Made by a program: the position numbers and the translations under genes
Notes under the pieces: generated by a model
The model's input: only the letters and a program-made list of their open reading frames with translations
Database searches by the model: none
Told to the model about the DNA's origin: nothing
Source: Hydrangea macrophylla
Lineage: Eukaryota > Streptophyta > Magnoliopsida > Cornales > Hydrangeaceae
Direction of reading: 5' to 3'
NCBI GenBank assembly: GCA_033977485.1
Contig: CM066994.1
Span: forward strand, 49,315,155 to 49,379,154
DNA: 64,000 bases
In this document: piece after piece, positions 1 through 10,700 of the stretch
How the letters are laid out: every line of letters starts with the position of its first letter
How positions within the stretch are numbered: the stretch's first letter is position 1

Positions 1-2
1 AT

Positions 3-854
3 GAAGAGAAAGTACTTCTCTTTGATCATTCTGTATTAGGCTTCCCTAATACCAAAGTTCAGGTAATAGATCCTACTGAAGACATTAGTGATCCTTTTTT
101 AAAGCTAGACCAATTGTGTAGATATGGTCCTACATTCGAGCATACTCCATCTATTACATCACCTTCTCCATGCTTGATTATTCAAGCTCAAAGGCTATTA
201 GTTGCTTTTTCTCATCTTCCATTTTCTATTCTGCAAAATTCAAGGGCTCGAATCAATTTCGAATGGAGCTGTCATGTCTTATGTCATGAATGGAATATAT
301 CCACGCTTGTTCGAACTCAAATAGATTTTACCCTTCGAACTTTGGCTTCCCACGTGAGATGGTATTCCCATCACCAAGAAAGTATCCATCATCTAAATTA
401 TCTTTTAGATCTCTATGAAGGACTCAAAGAAGCTCCCAAAACACTCCTTGATGAAGTCTTAGAATTCAAAGAGAAGTACATTTATGGTTGTGGTAGCTCT
501 GATGAAGAAAGCACCATTTCTCATTATTCGAAGCCTGATCTCGAAAGTCGAATTGCATATCTTAAAGATGAATCCAAAGTTGTTGGTGTTTCTCTTCGAG
601 GCAAAACTCCATTGGCCAAAGAACTTCGAAGTCTCCGCAAAGCTCTATTCAAGATCAATTTTCAGTTAAACCAATATGAAGAACAACTTAAGGAAGCTTA
701 CATTACCCTTCGAAGTGAAGACAAACTGGCATTAGAAACCAGAAACTTATGTTTCGAGATAGAACTAGAGGCAGAGTATTTTGCCTATTATTGGGCCATG
801 TTTCATAACTTAGTTACTTATGGGTTTCCCCATTTTTATCAATTATGTCTTTGA
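3..854 (+). CDS. Antisense accessory ORF of the gypsy element, 3' part only
   Basis: The frame is open from the window edge to a TGA ending at 854, giving at least 283 residues, so the 5' end is missing. The product has no family I recognise. It is hydrophilic, with a likely coiled-coil stretch in the second half (Lys/Glu/Leu-rich, around EEQLKEAYITLRSEDKLALE) and an aromatic C-terminus. It runs in the same direction as the PMD gene that follows at 1165 and opposite to gag-pol, and it shares the TCGA-rich composition of the element. It may be the last exon of a second spliced antisense gene, since the third exon of the PMD gene also encodes a coiled coil. No ATG is needed if an exon junction lies upstream of the window. 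Confidence 0.6.
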   Translation, partial: EEKVLLFDHSVLGFPNTKVQVIDPTEDISDPFLKLDQLCRYGPTFEHTPSITSPSPCLIIQAQRLLVAFSHLPFSILQNSRARINFEWSCHVLCHEWNISTLVRTQIDFTLRTLASHVRWYSHHQESIHHLNYLLDLYEGLKEAPKTLLDEVLEFKEKYIYGCGSSDEESTISHYSKPDLESRIAYLKDESKVVGVSLRGKTPLAKELRSLRKALFKINFQLNQYEEQLKEAYITLRSEDKLALETRNLCFEIELEAEYFAYYWAMFHNLVTYGFPHFYQLCL

Positions 855-1046
855 ATTGTAACTTCACTTTCTTCTCAATGAAGTGAATCAATGAAATATT
901 CCCATTCCTTTAAATAGATTAGTTCATTCTGAACCAACATGTCTTTTATCTTTGAAATAACGGTCCAAAAAAGGCTAACCGAATCTAACGGCTATTTTTC
1001 AATAAATGCAATTCTTTCCAATCGTCACCAAGGGTTCATCAAAGGT

Positions 1047-1054
1047 TATAAATA
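1047..1054 (+). promoter_or_regulatory. TATA box of the antisense PMD gene
   Basis: TATAAATA lies 111 bases before the ATG at 1165. With a usual 25-35 base spacing this predicts a transcript start near 1080 and an untranslated leader of about 85 bases. The stretch 855-1164 otherwise holds no gene and is AT-rich. Confidence 0.5.
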
Positions 1055-1164
1055 GATAAACACAAAAAGAAACAAACCTTCTGACTTCACCAATTTGCTT
1101 TGCCCTAATCTATTCATTTCGCACTTTGCTTTTCTTTCCTGTTTATCTCTTCGTAATCCAAAGA

Positions 1165-4139
1165 ATGACAAAATCTGATGACAATACCCAACTTCAAAAG
1201 ATTTGCGATGATTTTGGAAAAATCATAAAAGATGAGCAAGATCGCTATTCGAGTGGGCAAGAAACTTCTCTAGTTCACGAAATTCTTGTTCCCATTACTC
1301 TTCCCAACCAAGAATCTTCAATTGCTGTAGGTCCATGCCTAAGCATTCCAAATTTGAGACTCCATGTCTATTACCCTAGATTAGGGGAACAACGTCTGAC
1401 TTACCAACGAGAACTCCCAAATTCCAAATATGACTGGAAATTCAGGCATTGGCCTAAACCTGCAAAGGATTGGCCTGAATGGGTAGATAGAATTTTAGAG
1501 AATAGGAGAGAAATTTTGATCACTACGGGGGTTTACCATGCTATCCATCTTTCAAAATTTCCCATCGAATCCAGTCCTAATTTAATAGCCGCAGCTCTCT
1601 GTTTTTGGAACCCTATTTTCAATCACTTCCAACTTCGATTTGGTCCAATAGGTCCAACTATTCTAGATATTTGTCATTTATTAGGGTTTTTATCTCATGG
1701 GGAAGATGTTCATCCCTATATGGCTGAGTCTGATAGTCCTTCAATCAATACTGACTCAAAATCATTAGGATACACCAATTTCTTAATTGCTCACAGAAAA
1801 ACATCAGGAGCAGTGACTGATAAAGAATATTACTGCTTCCTTCTGTATTGGCTTTCGAAGCATCTATTTTGTACATCTTCTCAAAGAGTAGTCCTCGAAT
1901 ATTCTAACATTGCCAAAGCTCTGGCTGCCGGTCGAAGGTTAGCCTTAGCACCTTTTGTTCTAGGATCTCTCTATAGATCTTTTTCTGATTTATGTTTTGA
2001 TCCCTTCATTCTAACCCAAGGTGGTCCTTTTTGGATTTTACAATTATGGTTGTATGCTTACTTCCCAGAAATTCATAACCTAGGACCCCTATCAAATACT
2101 GTGGCTCATGGGATCTTTTTTGCTTTATTGCCCAGTACTGATAAAACTTTCAAAGAATGCCTCTCTCTCTTTTTCAATCTTCCTAAAACAAGATCAAACA
2201 AACTATTCCAACCATTCGAAATCCTTTACAATTCTGAAGATAAAACTCCCCTTTCTCCCCATTGGCTCTGTCAAATTTTGGATAGAGCAGCAAATGCTCT
2301 CGAATTAAAAGCTGCATGGGGAAGTTTTCTAATTAGTAGAGACTTATTCTTTGGGAACATTCTTAGCTTCAAATCTCAGGGTGAACTTTACCTTCCCAAT
2401 CAATTTTCGAGGCAATTTGGACTTACTCAGTCAATTCCTTTCCCAATCAGAAGTCGGGCCAATATACTCATGGCCTATAAAACTCATTCGAAGGTACCAG
2501 AATCCGTGATAACTGTCGAATTAGCAGTTTATCAAAATAAAGTCAGCAACTTGGAGTTTACTTCTTTACCAGTGTATACCACTTGTACCCCTGCCTTTTC
2601 GAGCTGGTGGGAAAATTTAATGTCAGTAGAGATGGACAAATGCCATCTTTTGAGGTACATAGACTCGATGAATCAAACAGGTAATCAAAATTTTTATCAA
2701 ATCCTTTCCCAAAATAATGAAAGAAACTTTGACTAATGACTGTTTGAATTTCAAAACACAGGGAAAACAGCTGGAGAAAGCTCTTCTCCAATAACCAGAG
2801 CTTCAAAAGCTAAACCAAGCACTCAAGCCTCTTTAAAAACTTCAAAAGCTCCTGCTTCATCATCTCCTAAACCAAAGAGGAAACTAGTCCTATCACCAGA
2901 AAGCTCTCCTGTAGCTTCTGGACATGCTGATTCTGAAGAAGAGAAAGACACCAGTCCAATCTCTTCATTTGTTTACAGGAAAAAGAAAGCCAAGAAAACC
3001 AATGATCCTCCTGCCATCACAGAGATCATTAAAACAGTACCTATCTCAGCAATTCCTATTTCGAAGGTAGCACCCCATCCTGAGCCTAAAACAACACCAA
3101 CAAATCCAGAAACAAAAGCTCAGAGTTCAAAGATCCCAGAGATTCCAAAATCTCCTTCTTTGGACACTCATACTCCATTACTTGAATTCCAACCAATGGT
3201 AAGACATTCAAAAATCCTTTTACAAATCCTTTGATTCCTGATTACTATTCAAAAATAAATTCTGAACTAAATTCCCTACTTTTCATTGAACAGGTTGAAT
3301 CTGTTCCTGAAACTGGGGCTAGTTCTTCGAAGCCAAGTACAAGCCCTGATCCTAAAGCTGCTCCTACTTCCACTTCATTTAGACCTCAAGCTACCTCGAG
3401 GGTCTCAAGCTCTGAAGAATTTCATCTATCTCTTCCTCCAAATTTGACTCCTGAAGAAGTCAAAGATTTTAAAAAAAATTTGAAATTTGTTTTGAAGATG
3501 GAAGATATCACTTTGACCAATGTTCAAGAATTCTTTCAGCGAATGACAGGTCGAAGCAAACCAAAATCTCCTTCAATAGATCCGGTAGCTGCTCTTGCTA
3601 CTTTGAGGCTTTTTAGTCAAGTTTCTTTTGAGGTTTTTGAAGACAAGGAGGTGCAAAGAGCTATAAAAGTCTTATGCCAATTTATGTTGGAAAGCTCTAA
3701 CATTTCTGTTCCAGACAAAGAAACAATTTCTGCAATCATGTCAACTTTTGATTTCAATTGCTTTTTGTTGGAAAAAGTTATTGAAGAAAGAGAAAAATTA
3801 GAAATTGACATGGAGTATACAGCAGAGAAAACTCTTGAGATGGATCGAACTTTGACAGAATTCGAAGGAAACAACATATCAATTGAAAAAGCATCTGCCA
3901 AAGTGAATCAACTAAAAAAGGATCTTATGCTTGCAGAAACTGAATTGGCACATCTGAAGATCAAGCAACAAGGTGTTGAAGCAAAGCTTCAAGTTTTGAA
4001 AACAGAATTTGAATCGAAGCCTTTAAAGACTCAAGAATCTATCTCAAGGCAGAAGTTCATCCTTAGTCAATCAAAACTTTATACTAGATCTTGGGATAAC
4101 TTTAGGTTAAAAGCCCAATTCATAAGAAAGTTGGTATAG
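1165..4139 (+). CDS. Spliced plant mobile domain (PMD) protein carried antisense in the gypsy element
   Basis: I read three exons: 1165-2680, 2762-3198 and 3294-4139. The introns are 81 and 95 bp (GTAATC...ACACAG and GTAAGA...GAACAG). The joined frame is open and encodes 932 residues. Exon 1 carries the plant mobile (aminotransferase-like) domain, with the RFGPIGPTILDICHLLGF region near residues 150-180 and a long helical domain to about residue 470. Exon 2 is a Ser/Pro/Lys-rich linker with basic, possibly nuclear-localising clusters (KPKRK, RKKKAKK). Exon 3 is a Glu/Lys-rich coiled coil. PMD proteins (the MAIN/MAIL1 group) are nuclear and linked to silencing and genome stability, and the domain is also known inside plant retrotransposons. 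I chose the ATG at 1165 because the frame above it starts at a non-ATG codon. The gene converges with pol, 91 bases from the pol stop. What it does for the element is unknown. Confidence 0.8.
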
Positions 4140-4230
4140 ATTATTAATACCAATGTAAATTTTGTAATTTACCAATAGTTGGTTTTTGTACTTACTTTTC
4201 TATGAAATACATGTTCTTGCTTCGAATGCT

Positions 4231-7200
4231 TTATTCTAGATTTCTTGCCTCCCAAATAGTGGGATAATATTGCTTGAGAAACTTACCATTGATTTTTCTT
4301 AAATGAACATATCCATTCATATTTTTCAAATGATAAAATCCTCCTTTAAAAACCTTATTAACTTGGAAAGGTCCTTCCCATTTAGGTGACCATTTTCCAA
4401 ACTTTGGGTCCTTAGATCCAATAGGTAATATTGTCTTCCAGACCAAATCCCCTTCATCAAAGGTTCTTGGTTGTACTTTTTTATTATATGCCTTTGATGC
4501 TATTCTTTTTTGTATCAAAATATTATTGAGAGCTTTGATTCTCTCTTCATCAATATTTTCCAACTCAATAGCCATGGATGTTTGATAATCATCCAAAGAT
4601 AACTGATTCTGCTTCATCACTCGAAGAGAATTAATCTTTATCTCAATAGGTAAAATTGCCTCATGTCCAAAAGTCAAGGCATAAGGAGATACACCTGTAC
4701 TTGTTCGTTTCGAAGTCCTATATGCCCATAAAACTTCTGGCAAAACTTCATGCCATATTCTTGGATTATTTTTTATGATTTTAGCCATATTCTCTTTTAT
4801 GACTTTGTTGGTAGCTTCAGCCTGTCCATTTGATTGAGCATAATATGGGGTTGATTTCGACATTGTAATTCCTAACTTATTTGCAAATACAACCACATCC
4901 CCTTCAAATATAGAGGCATTATCAGATACAAAAGTTTGAGGAATACCAAATCTATATACTATGTTTTCTAAAAACTTTATAACCATTAATTGAGTTACAG
5001 TTTGCATAGGTTCTGCTTCTACCCATTTAGTAAAATAATCTGTAGCCAAAATAATAAATCCATGACCCTTTGATGAAGGAGGACTGATCTTTCCTATTAC
5101 ATCTATGGCCCATCCTCTAAAAGGCCAAGGTTTTACCACACACTGAAGATCAACAGTTGGTAAATGCTTTAAAGGACCATGTTTCTGACACTCTTGACAT
5201 CTTTTAGCAAACTCAATACAATCTTTCAAAATAGATGGCCAATAAATATTGTGTCTTCGAAGTAGCCATCTCATCTTAACTCCAGATTGATGAGCTCCAC
5301 ATAACCCTTCATGAATTTGAGCTATAGCTTCTAATCCTTCGAGGTTGCTTAAACATTCCAATAATAACCCATCACTTCCTCTTTTAAATAATTTCTCACT
5401 ATACAAGATATAATTAACAGATTTAAGCCTTATACCTCGATCAGGCTTTTCATTATATCCTGAGAGATATTCTATGATAGGCTTTCTCCAATCATCATGA
5501 GTTTCTATATTTAATATACCAACAAAAGGTAATCTATTTACCAATATTGGTAATAATTTCCTATAAGTCACTTGCTCCATTTCAACATCCTCATTATTTG
5601 TTTTAAATCCAGATGCCTTTTGAGCTACATCATTAGCTTCTTCATTAAAACTTCTAGGAATATGCAACAAATTCACATTATCAAATTTGGATAATAAATC
5701 CACTGTGGTATCATAATATATTTTCAATGTACTACTCATACATTTATAGGTCCCATTCATATGATTTATGACTAACTGGGAATCTCCAAACACATCTACA
5801 AATGTAGCTTTAAGATCTATCAAAGTTTCAAGACCCATGATAAGAGCTTCATATTCAACTTGATTATTAGTACACTGAATCGAATCTAATTTAAAACCAT
5901 ATTTAGTCTTAATTTTCTCAGGTGATTCAATAACAAAACCAATACCTGCAGCAAATTCAGTTTTTGAACCATCGAACCATAATTTCCATGGACTAATAAT
6001 TATTTGTCCAATTTCATAATTCCCTTCTGTTTCAAGGCAATTTGGATGATCAGCCAAAAAATCTGCCAAAGCCTGACCTTTTACTGCTTTTTGTGGCACA
6101 TAAAATAAACAAAATTCTGATAAGGCCAGAATCCATTTACCAATTCGATTTCTTAAAATAGGTCGAGTCAACATATACTTAATCAAATCAAACTTAGCAA
6201 TCACATACACTTTAGTAGGAAGAAGATAATATCTTAATTTCATAACTGCAAAATACAAAGACAAACATAACTTTTCTAAAAAGGAATATTTGCATTCAAC
6301 AGAATTTAAAAACCTACTAAGGTAATACACAGCTTGTTCTTTCTTATCATCATTATCTTGGGCTAACAAAACCCCAATCGATGCTTCTGATGCTGAAATA
6401 TATAACTTCATAGGCCTATCTTTTCTTGGAGGCATTAACACTGGTGGCTTCACCAAATAATCCTTCAAAGCTTGAAAGGCAATCTGATGTTTATCTTCCC
6501 ACTTCAATTCTTCATGATCCTTCAATTTCAAAAAAGGAGAAAAAATCAAAGTTTTTCCAGCAGTATTGGAAATAAATCTTCGAATAAAATTGATTTGTCC
6601 TAAGAATCTTTGCAATTCTTTTTTGGTTGAAGGAGGTTTACTTTGAATAATTGCTTGTGCCTTATTCTTATCCACTTGAATTCCCTTTTCATGTACCAAA
6701 TACCCCAGAAAATTTCCAGTGCTGACTCCAAATGTACACTTTAATGGATTTAACTTAAGTTTAAAAAATCTCATTCTCTCAAATGTTGATTTCATATGAA
6801 TAAGATGATCATCGAATGTTTTTGATTTAACAATTATATCATCAATATAACATTCTAAAAATGTTCCAATCATGTCATGGAAAATAGCATTCATGGCTCT
6901 TTGATAAGTAGCCCCTGCATTTTTTAAACCAAAAGGCATTTGTACCCACTCGAAGGTACCTATACTACCTGGACATCTAAATGCAGTTTTATGAATGTCT
7001 TCTTTGGCAATAGATATTTGGTTATATCCTGAATGACCATCCATCATGGACATTATAGTATTTTCAGCAGATCTATCAATTAATAAATCAACTATTGGCA
7101 TAGGATATTCATCCTTAGGTGTGACTAAATTAAGGTTTCTATAATCAATACAAACTCTTAATTTACCATTTTTCTTCATTACTGGAACAACATTCGATAA

Positions 7201-7734
7201 CCATTCAACATACCTGGCAGTTCTAATGAATCCTGCCTTAAGCAATCTTTCAATCTCTTCCTTAACCTTCAGAGTAACTTCTGGAGTCATCCTTCGAGGT
7301 TGTTGTTTCACTGGTTTGTAGCCAGCTTTGATAGGCAATTTGTGTTCTACTAGACTTCTTTCGAGCCCTGGCAATTCATCATAATCCCAAGCAAAACAAT
7401 CTTGAAATTCTTTTAACAATTCGACCAATTTATATTGGTCACACTTTCCAAGTTTGGAACTTAAATAAGTAATTCTCTTTTGTTGATCAGATCCTAAATT
7501 TACTTCTAAAAGAGGATCCTGTGATACTTCCTGTATTGAATTTTCTGGCAATACAGATAATTCTTCTCTGCCACTAATTTTTAATTCTTGTGACTCTTCT
7601 TCAAAAACATAATCTGACCAATTTATGGTCGAATCTTTTTCAATTTTTGACTCTAAATCTGTTATCATTAACTTTTGCAAGACCAGTCGAATGGTCTCTT
7701 CCACATCTTTCATTGCCATGGATGTATGAGTCAT
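4231..7734 (-). CDS. Ty3/gypsy pol: reverse transcriptase, RNase H, second RNase H, integrase
   Basis: An intact 1,167-residue frame. The reverse transcriptase shows YRNLNLVTPKDEYPMP, the MPFGLKNAGATYQR block and the catalytic YIDDIIV. A Ty3-type RNase H follows, then a second RNase H-like domain starting WKLWFDGSKTEFAAGIGF with a later GDSQLVINHMNG motif; this doubled arrangement marks the Tat lineage. The integrase has a zinc-binding region (CIEFAKRCQECQKHG), the acidic residues in AIDVIG and VSDNASIF, and the glutamate in NGQAEATNK. The C-terminus matches the usual WEGPFQV region. The ATG at 7734 overlaps the gag stop by one base (TGATG), so pol is probably made by termination-reinitiation or frameshifting. 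Confidence 0.93.
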   Translation of the reverse strand: MTHTSMAMKDVEETIRLVLQKLMITDLESKIEKDSTINWSDYVFEEESQELKISGREELSVLPENSIQEVSQDPLLEVNLGSDQQKRITYLSSKLGKCDQYKLVELLKEFQDCFAWDYDELPGLERSLVEHKLPIKAGYKPVKQQPRRMTPEVTLKVKEEIERLLKAGFIRTARYVEWLSNVVPVMKKNGKLRVCIDYRNLNLVTPKDEYPMPIVDLLIDRSAENTIMSMMDGHSGYNQISIAKEDIHKTAFRCPGSIGTFEWVQMPFGLKNAGATYQRAMNAIFHDMIGTFLECYIDDIIVKSKTFDDHLIHMKSTFERMRFFKLKLNPLKCTFGVSTGNFLGYLVHEKGIQVDKNKAQAIIQSKPPSTKKELQRFLGQINFIRRFISNTAGKTLIFSPFLKLKDHEELKWEDKHQIAFQALKDYLVKPPVLMPPRKDRPMKLYISASEASIGVLLAQDNDDKKEQAVYYLSRFLNSVECKYSFLEKLCLSLYFAVMKLRYYLLPTKVYVIAKFDLIKYMLTRPILRNRIGKWILALSEFCLFYVPQKAVKGQALADFLADHPNCLETEGNYEIGQIIISPWKLWFDGSKTEFAAGIGFVIESPEKIKTKYGFKLDSIQCTNNQVEYEALIMGLETLIDLKATFVDVFGDSQLVINHMNGTYKCMSSTLKIYYDTTVDLLSKFDNVNLLHIPRSFNEEANDVAQKASGFKTNNEDVEMEQVTYRKLLPILVNRLPFVGILNIETHDDWRKPIIEYLSGYNEKPDRGIRLKSVNYILYSEKLFKRGSDGLLLECLSNLEGLEAIAQIHEGLCGAHQSGVKMRWLLRRHNIYWPSILKDCIEFAKRCQECQKHGPLKHLPTVDLQCVVKPWPFRGWAIDVIGKISPPSSKGHGFIILATDYFTKWVEAEPMQTVTQLMVIKFLENIVYRFGIPQTFVSDNASIFEGDVVVFANKLGITMSKSTPYYAQSNGQAEATNKVIKENMAKIIKNNPRIWHEVLPEVLWAYRTSKRTSTGVSPYALTFGHEAILPIEIKINSLRVMKQNQLSLDDYQTSMAIELENIDEERIKALNNILIQKRIASKAYNKKVQPRTFDEGDLVWKTILPIGSKDPKFGKWSPKWEGPFQVNKVFKGGFYHLKNMNGYVHLRKINGKFLKQYYPTIWEARNLE

Positions 7735-10700
7735 CAAATCACCTTGTCATCACCCAATGGTTCCAAAGAACCAAATGGCATTTCAGCCAAAATGTCCCAA
7801 TTTTCTTCTGGGGATTCATCTTCTGACTCTTTTAGGTCAATTGGCTTGACATCCTCTTGATACAATTGAGCTTCGACACAATTAGAACTTGTATGAAAAG
7901 GCTGAACATCAGCCTTCACTGTTTCAATTTCACAGTTTTCCTTCACTAGCAACAATTTCTGATGCATTGAAGAAGGAACACATTTATTAGCATGAATCCA
8001 ATCTCTTCCTAATAAAGCATGATAATTAGGATTTGCATCTACCACAAAGAAAGCAGTTTTAGATTTATTCGAACCTACTATGGTTTCAATAGGTAATACA
8101 CCTTTGGTATTTTTCTTATCACCAGTAAATCCTGAAATCATAATATGAGTTTTTATCAATTTTGCATTTTGTTTATTGATCTTTTTCAAAGTATTCTGAG
8201 GAATAATGTTGACAGCAGCACCATTATCAACCAATATCTTGTTTAAAAGAACACCATTTAAACAAGCCTTTATGTATAATGGTTTAAGGTGTCTAGTCAT
8301 TTCTGTGGATGGTTCTTCGAACGAATAAACAAAATTACAATCATTAAAAATAAACTCAGGAAGATCTACCTCAGAAACATCCTCATTAAATGCTTCCACT
8401 TCCATTTCTTCAACTAACTGTTGATCTTCTGCTGCCTCGAAAATTTTTGGCAACATAAATGTAGCAGTGTTTACCTCCATTTGTTCAGGAAATGTACCAA
8501 ATTGAATGAGCATATTCTCATTATCTATCATCTCACTTTCTGGTTTTATTTCAGCATTTCCCAAATCTTGAGATTTCACCATTGTCATTGCTTCACTTTC
8601 ATCTTCAATACTCATTGCCTTTTCTAATTCCAATACTTTGGCTTTAATGATACTTTCCTCAGACATAGTATCAGTATCACCTTTTGGATTTCGATCGAAC
8701 CTAGGATTAGGCTTTGAATCATCACTGAATTCTTTCTTCATTTCTCTTCCTAATTCCTGGTTTCTATTTTGCATATTAGAAAATTCTTTCCACATGGTAA
8801 ACTTCCTCTGCAATCTTCTCTGTTGAGTCCTATTTATCATAGGGACCATGTTCTGATTTTTGCCCTTGGGATGTTGAAGTACATGCCATGTATTCTTTTC
8901 AACATGAGGAGGTTTAATCATCCTATTTTTGTTTTGAAAGTCTTGTTGTTCAATCATATTTTTTACCCTATCATCTTGCAAAACAAACCAATTTGGTACT
9001 CCTGATACCAATATAGACTCACCTGATTGTGATGTTTCACCATCTTTTGGTGATTTCTCTAATATTTTCATATTTTTCTCAGCCTGTACCACATGTGCTG
9101 GTACCACTTTCGATGATATGAATTGAATCTGCCTTTCTCTCTGCTCCCCATAAAATTTCTTTGGTGTATGAAAGAACCCTGGTCTCACATATTGCATGTT
9201 CCTTGATGGTCGAACATGACTACCAAAATGAAAGTTCCTTGAAAAATTAGCTTTAAAAGGAGCCACTGGTTTTGATGCATACCTTGCTGTCATAGGTCCA
9301 GTATATGTTGAAGCTTGATAAATTGGTCCTCTAAATTGTCCTTTCTCAACATTCATGATTGGTTGGAAAGAAGGTCCACCAGAAGTGCTTGGTTTCTTTT
9401 GTTCGAACAAAGACTGCTTGTTTTTCCTGCCTGCTTTAATTCCAACCCTTTCATCATAAATTTCAGCATATCTCTTTCCACAACCAATGCATAAATTCTT
9501 TGCATATTCATGGTTGAAAACCGACACATCAGGTTTTTTCCTTGTTATTTCCTCAATTCTTTTCATATGGTCTTCTGACTTTGCACTTTCTCTTTCTTGG
9601 ACCAGATCTTCGAAGGAAATGTCATGAACATTGATTGACACCTCCTGTACTGCTGGGAATGGATCTTCATCAATCCCCATTTGTTTTTCAGGGAATTTCA
9701 ATTTCCCTTTCTTGATCAAATCCTGAATCCTGTCTCGAAAAACAGTACAATTATTAGTTGAATGAGTCCCAGAACTATGCCATTTACAATATTTCCTATC
9801 CTTTAATTCATCATTCGAAGGTAATTTTGTCCCATCAGACAATTTAATAATTTTTCCTTCTAACAGGTGATCAAATATTTCATCCAATCTATAAACATCG
9901 AATGAATATTTCTTAAAAGTTCCTTTTGACTTATATACTTCAGCAGAAACATTTTTCTTTACAAGACTTTTACATGTAAAAGGCTCTTTGCCTATTATTT
10001 CTGCAGCATCTATCTCATAATTAGGATCCTTATAATATGTTTTTATTGAAGAAGCATTTCTTTCATTTTCTTCTTCCAATAAAGCTTCGTATCTAGAGAC
10101 TCGAGCAGTCAATTCAACAAGATCTCTAAATTCCAAAGCATCGAATTTCTTTCTGAGTCTAAATTCAAGACCATTTTGAGCCAATTTAACAAATTCAGAT
10201 TCAGGTAACATGATTTTACATTTTGTTCTAGCCCTTTTAAACCTATTTATGAATTGAGTTGCCTTTTCATCTGACTTTTGACATAATCTGGCTAAATCAG
10301 CCATTGATACTTCTGGTTCTGTCTGGAAAAACTGAGTATGAAAAGATTCTTCCATCTGAGCCCAACTATAAATCGAATTAGGGGCTAGATTAGTAAACCA
10401 AGCAAATGCAGTATCTGTTAATGAACTAGGAAACAAACGAAGTCTAAGATATTCATTATTTCCTGCATCAGCACACTGACTAATGAATTTTGCTATATGT
10501 TCAACTGTGGATTGACTCCCATCCCCTGCAAACATAGCAAAAGTAGGAAATTTAAAGCCCCTTGGGAATTCAATTCTGTCAACCCAATCAGGATAAGGCT
10601 TCCTATAAACTGGAGTTTGTACCCCCCGAGCCATAGGTCCACAAATCTCATGAATTAAATTAATCATATCATTCCTATCAACCATATTAAATGGTTGTTG

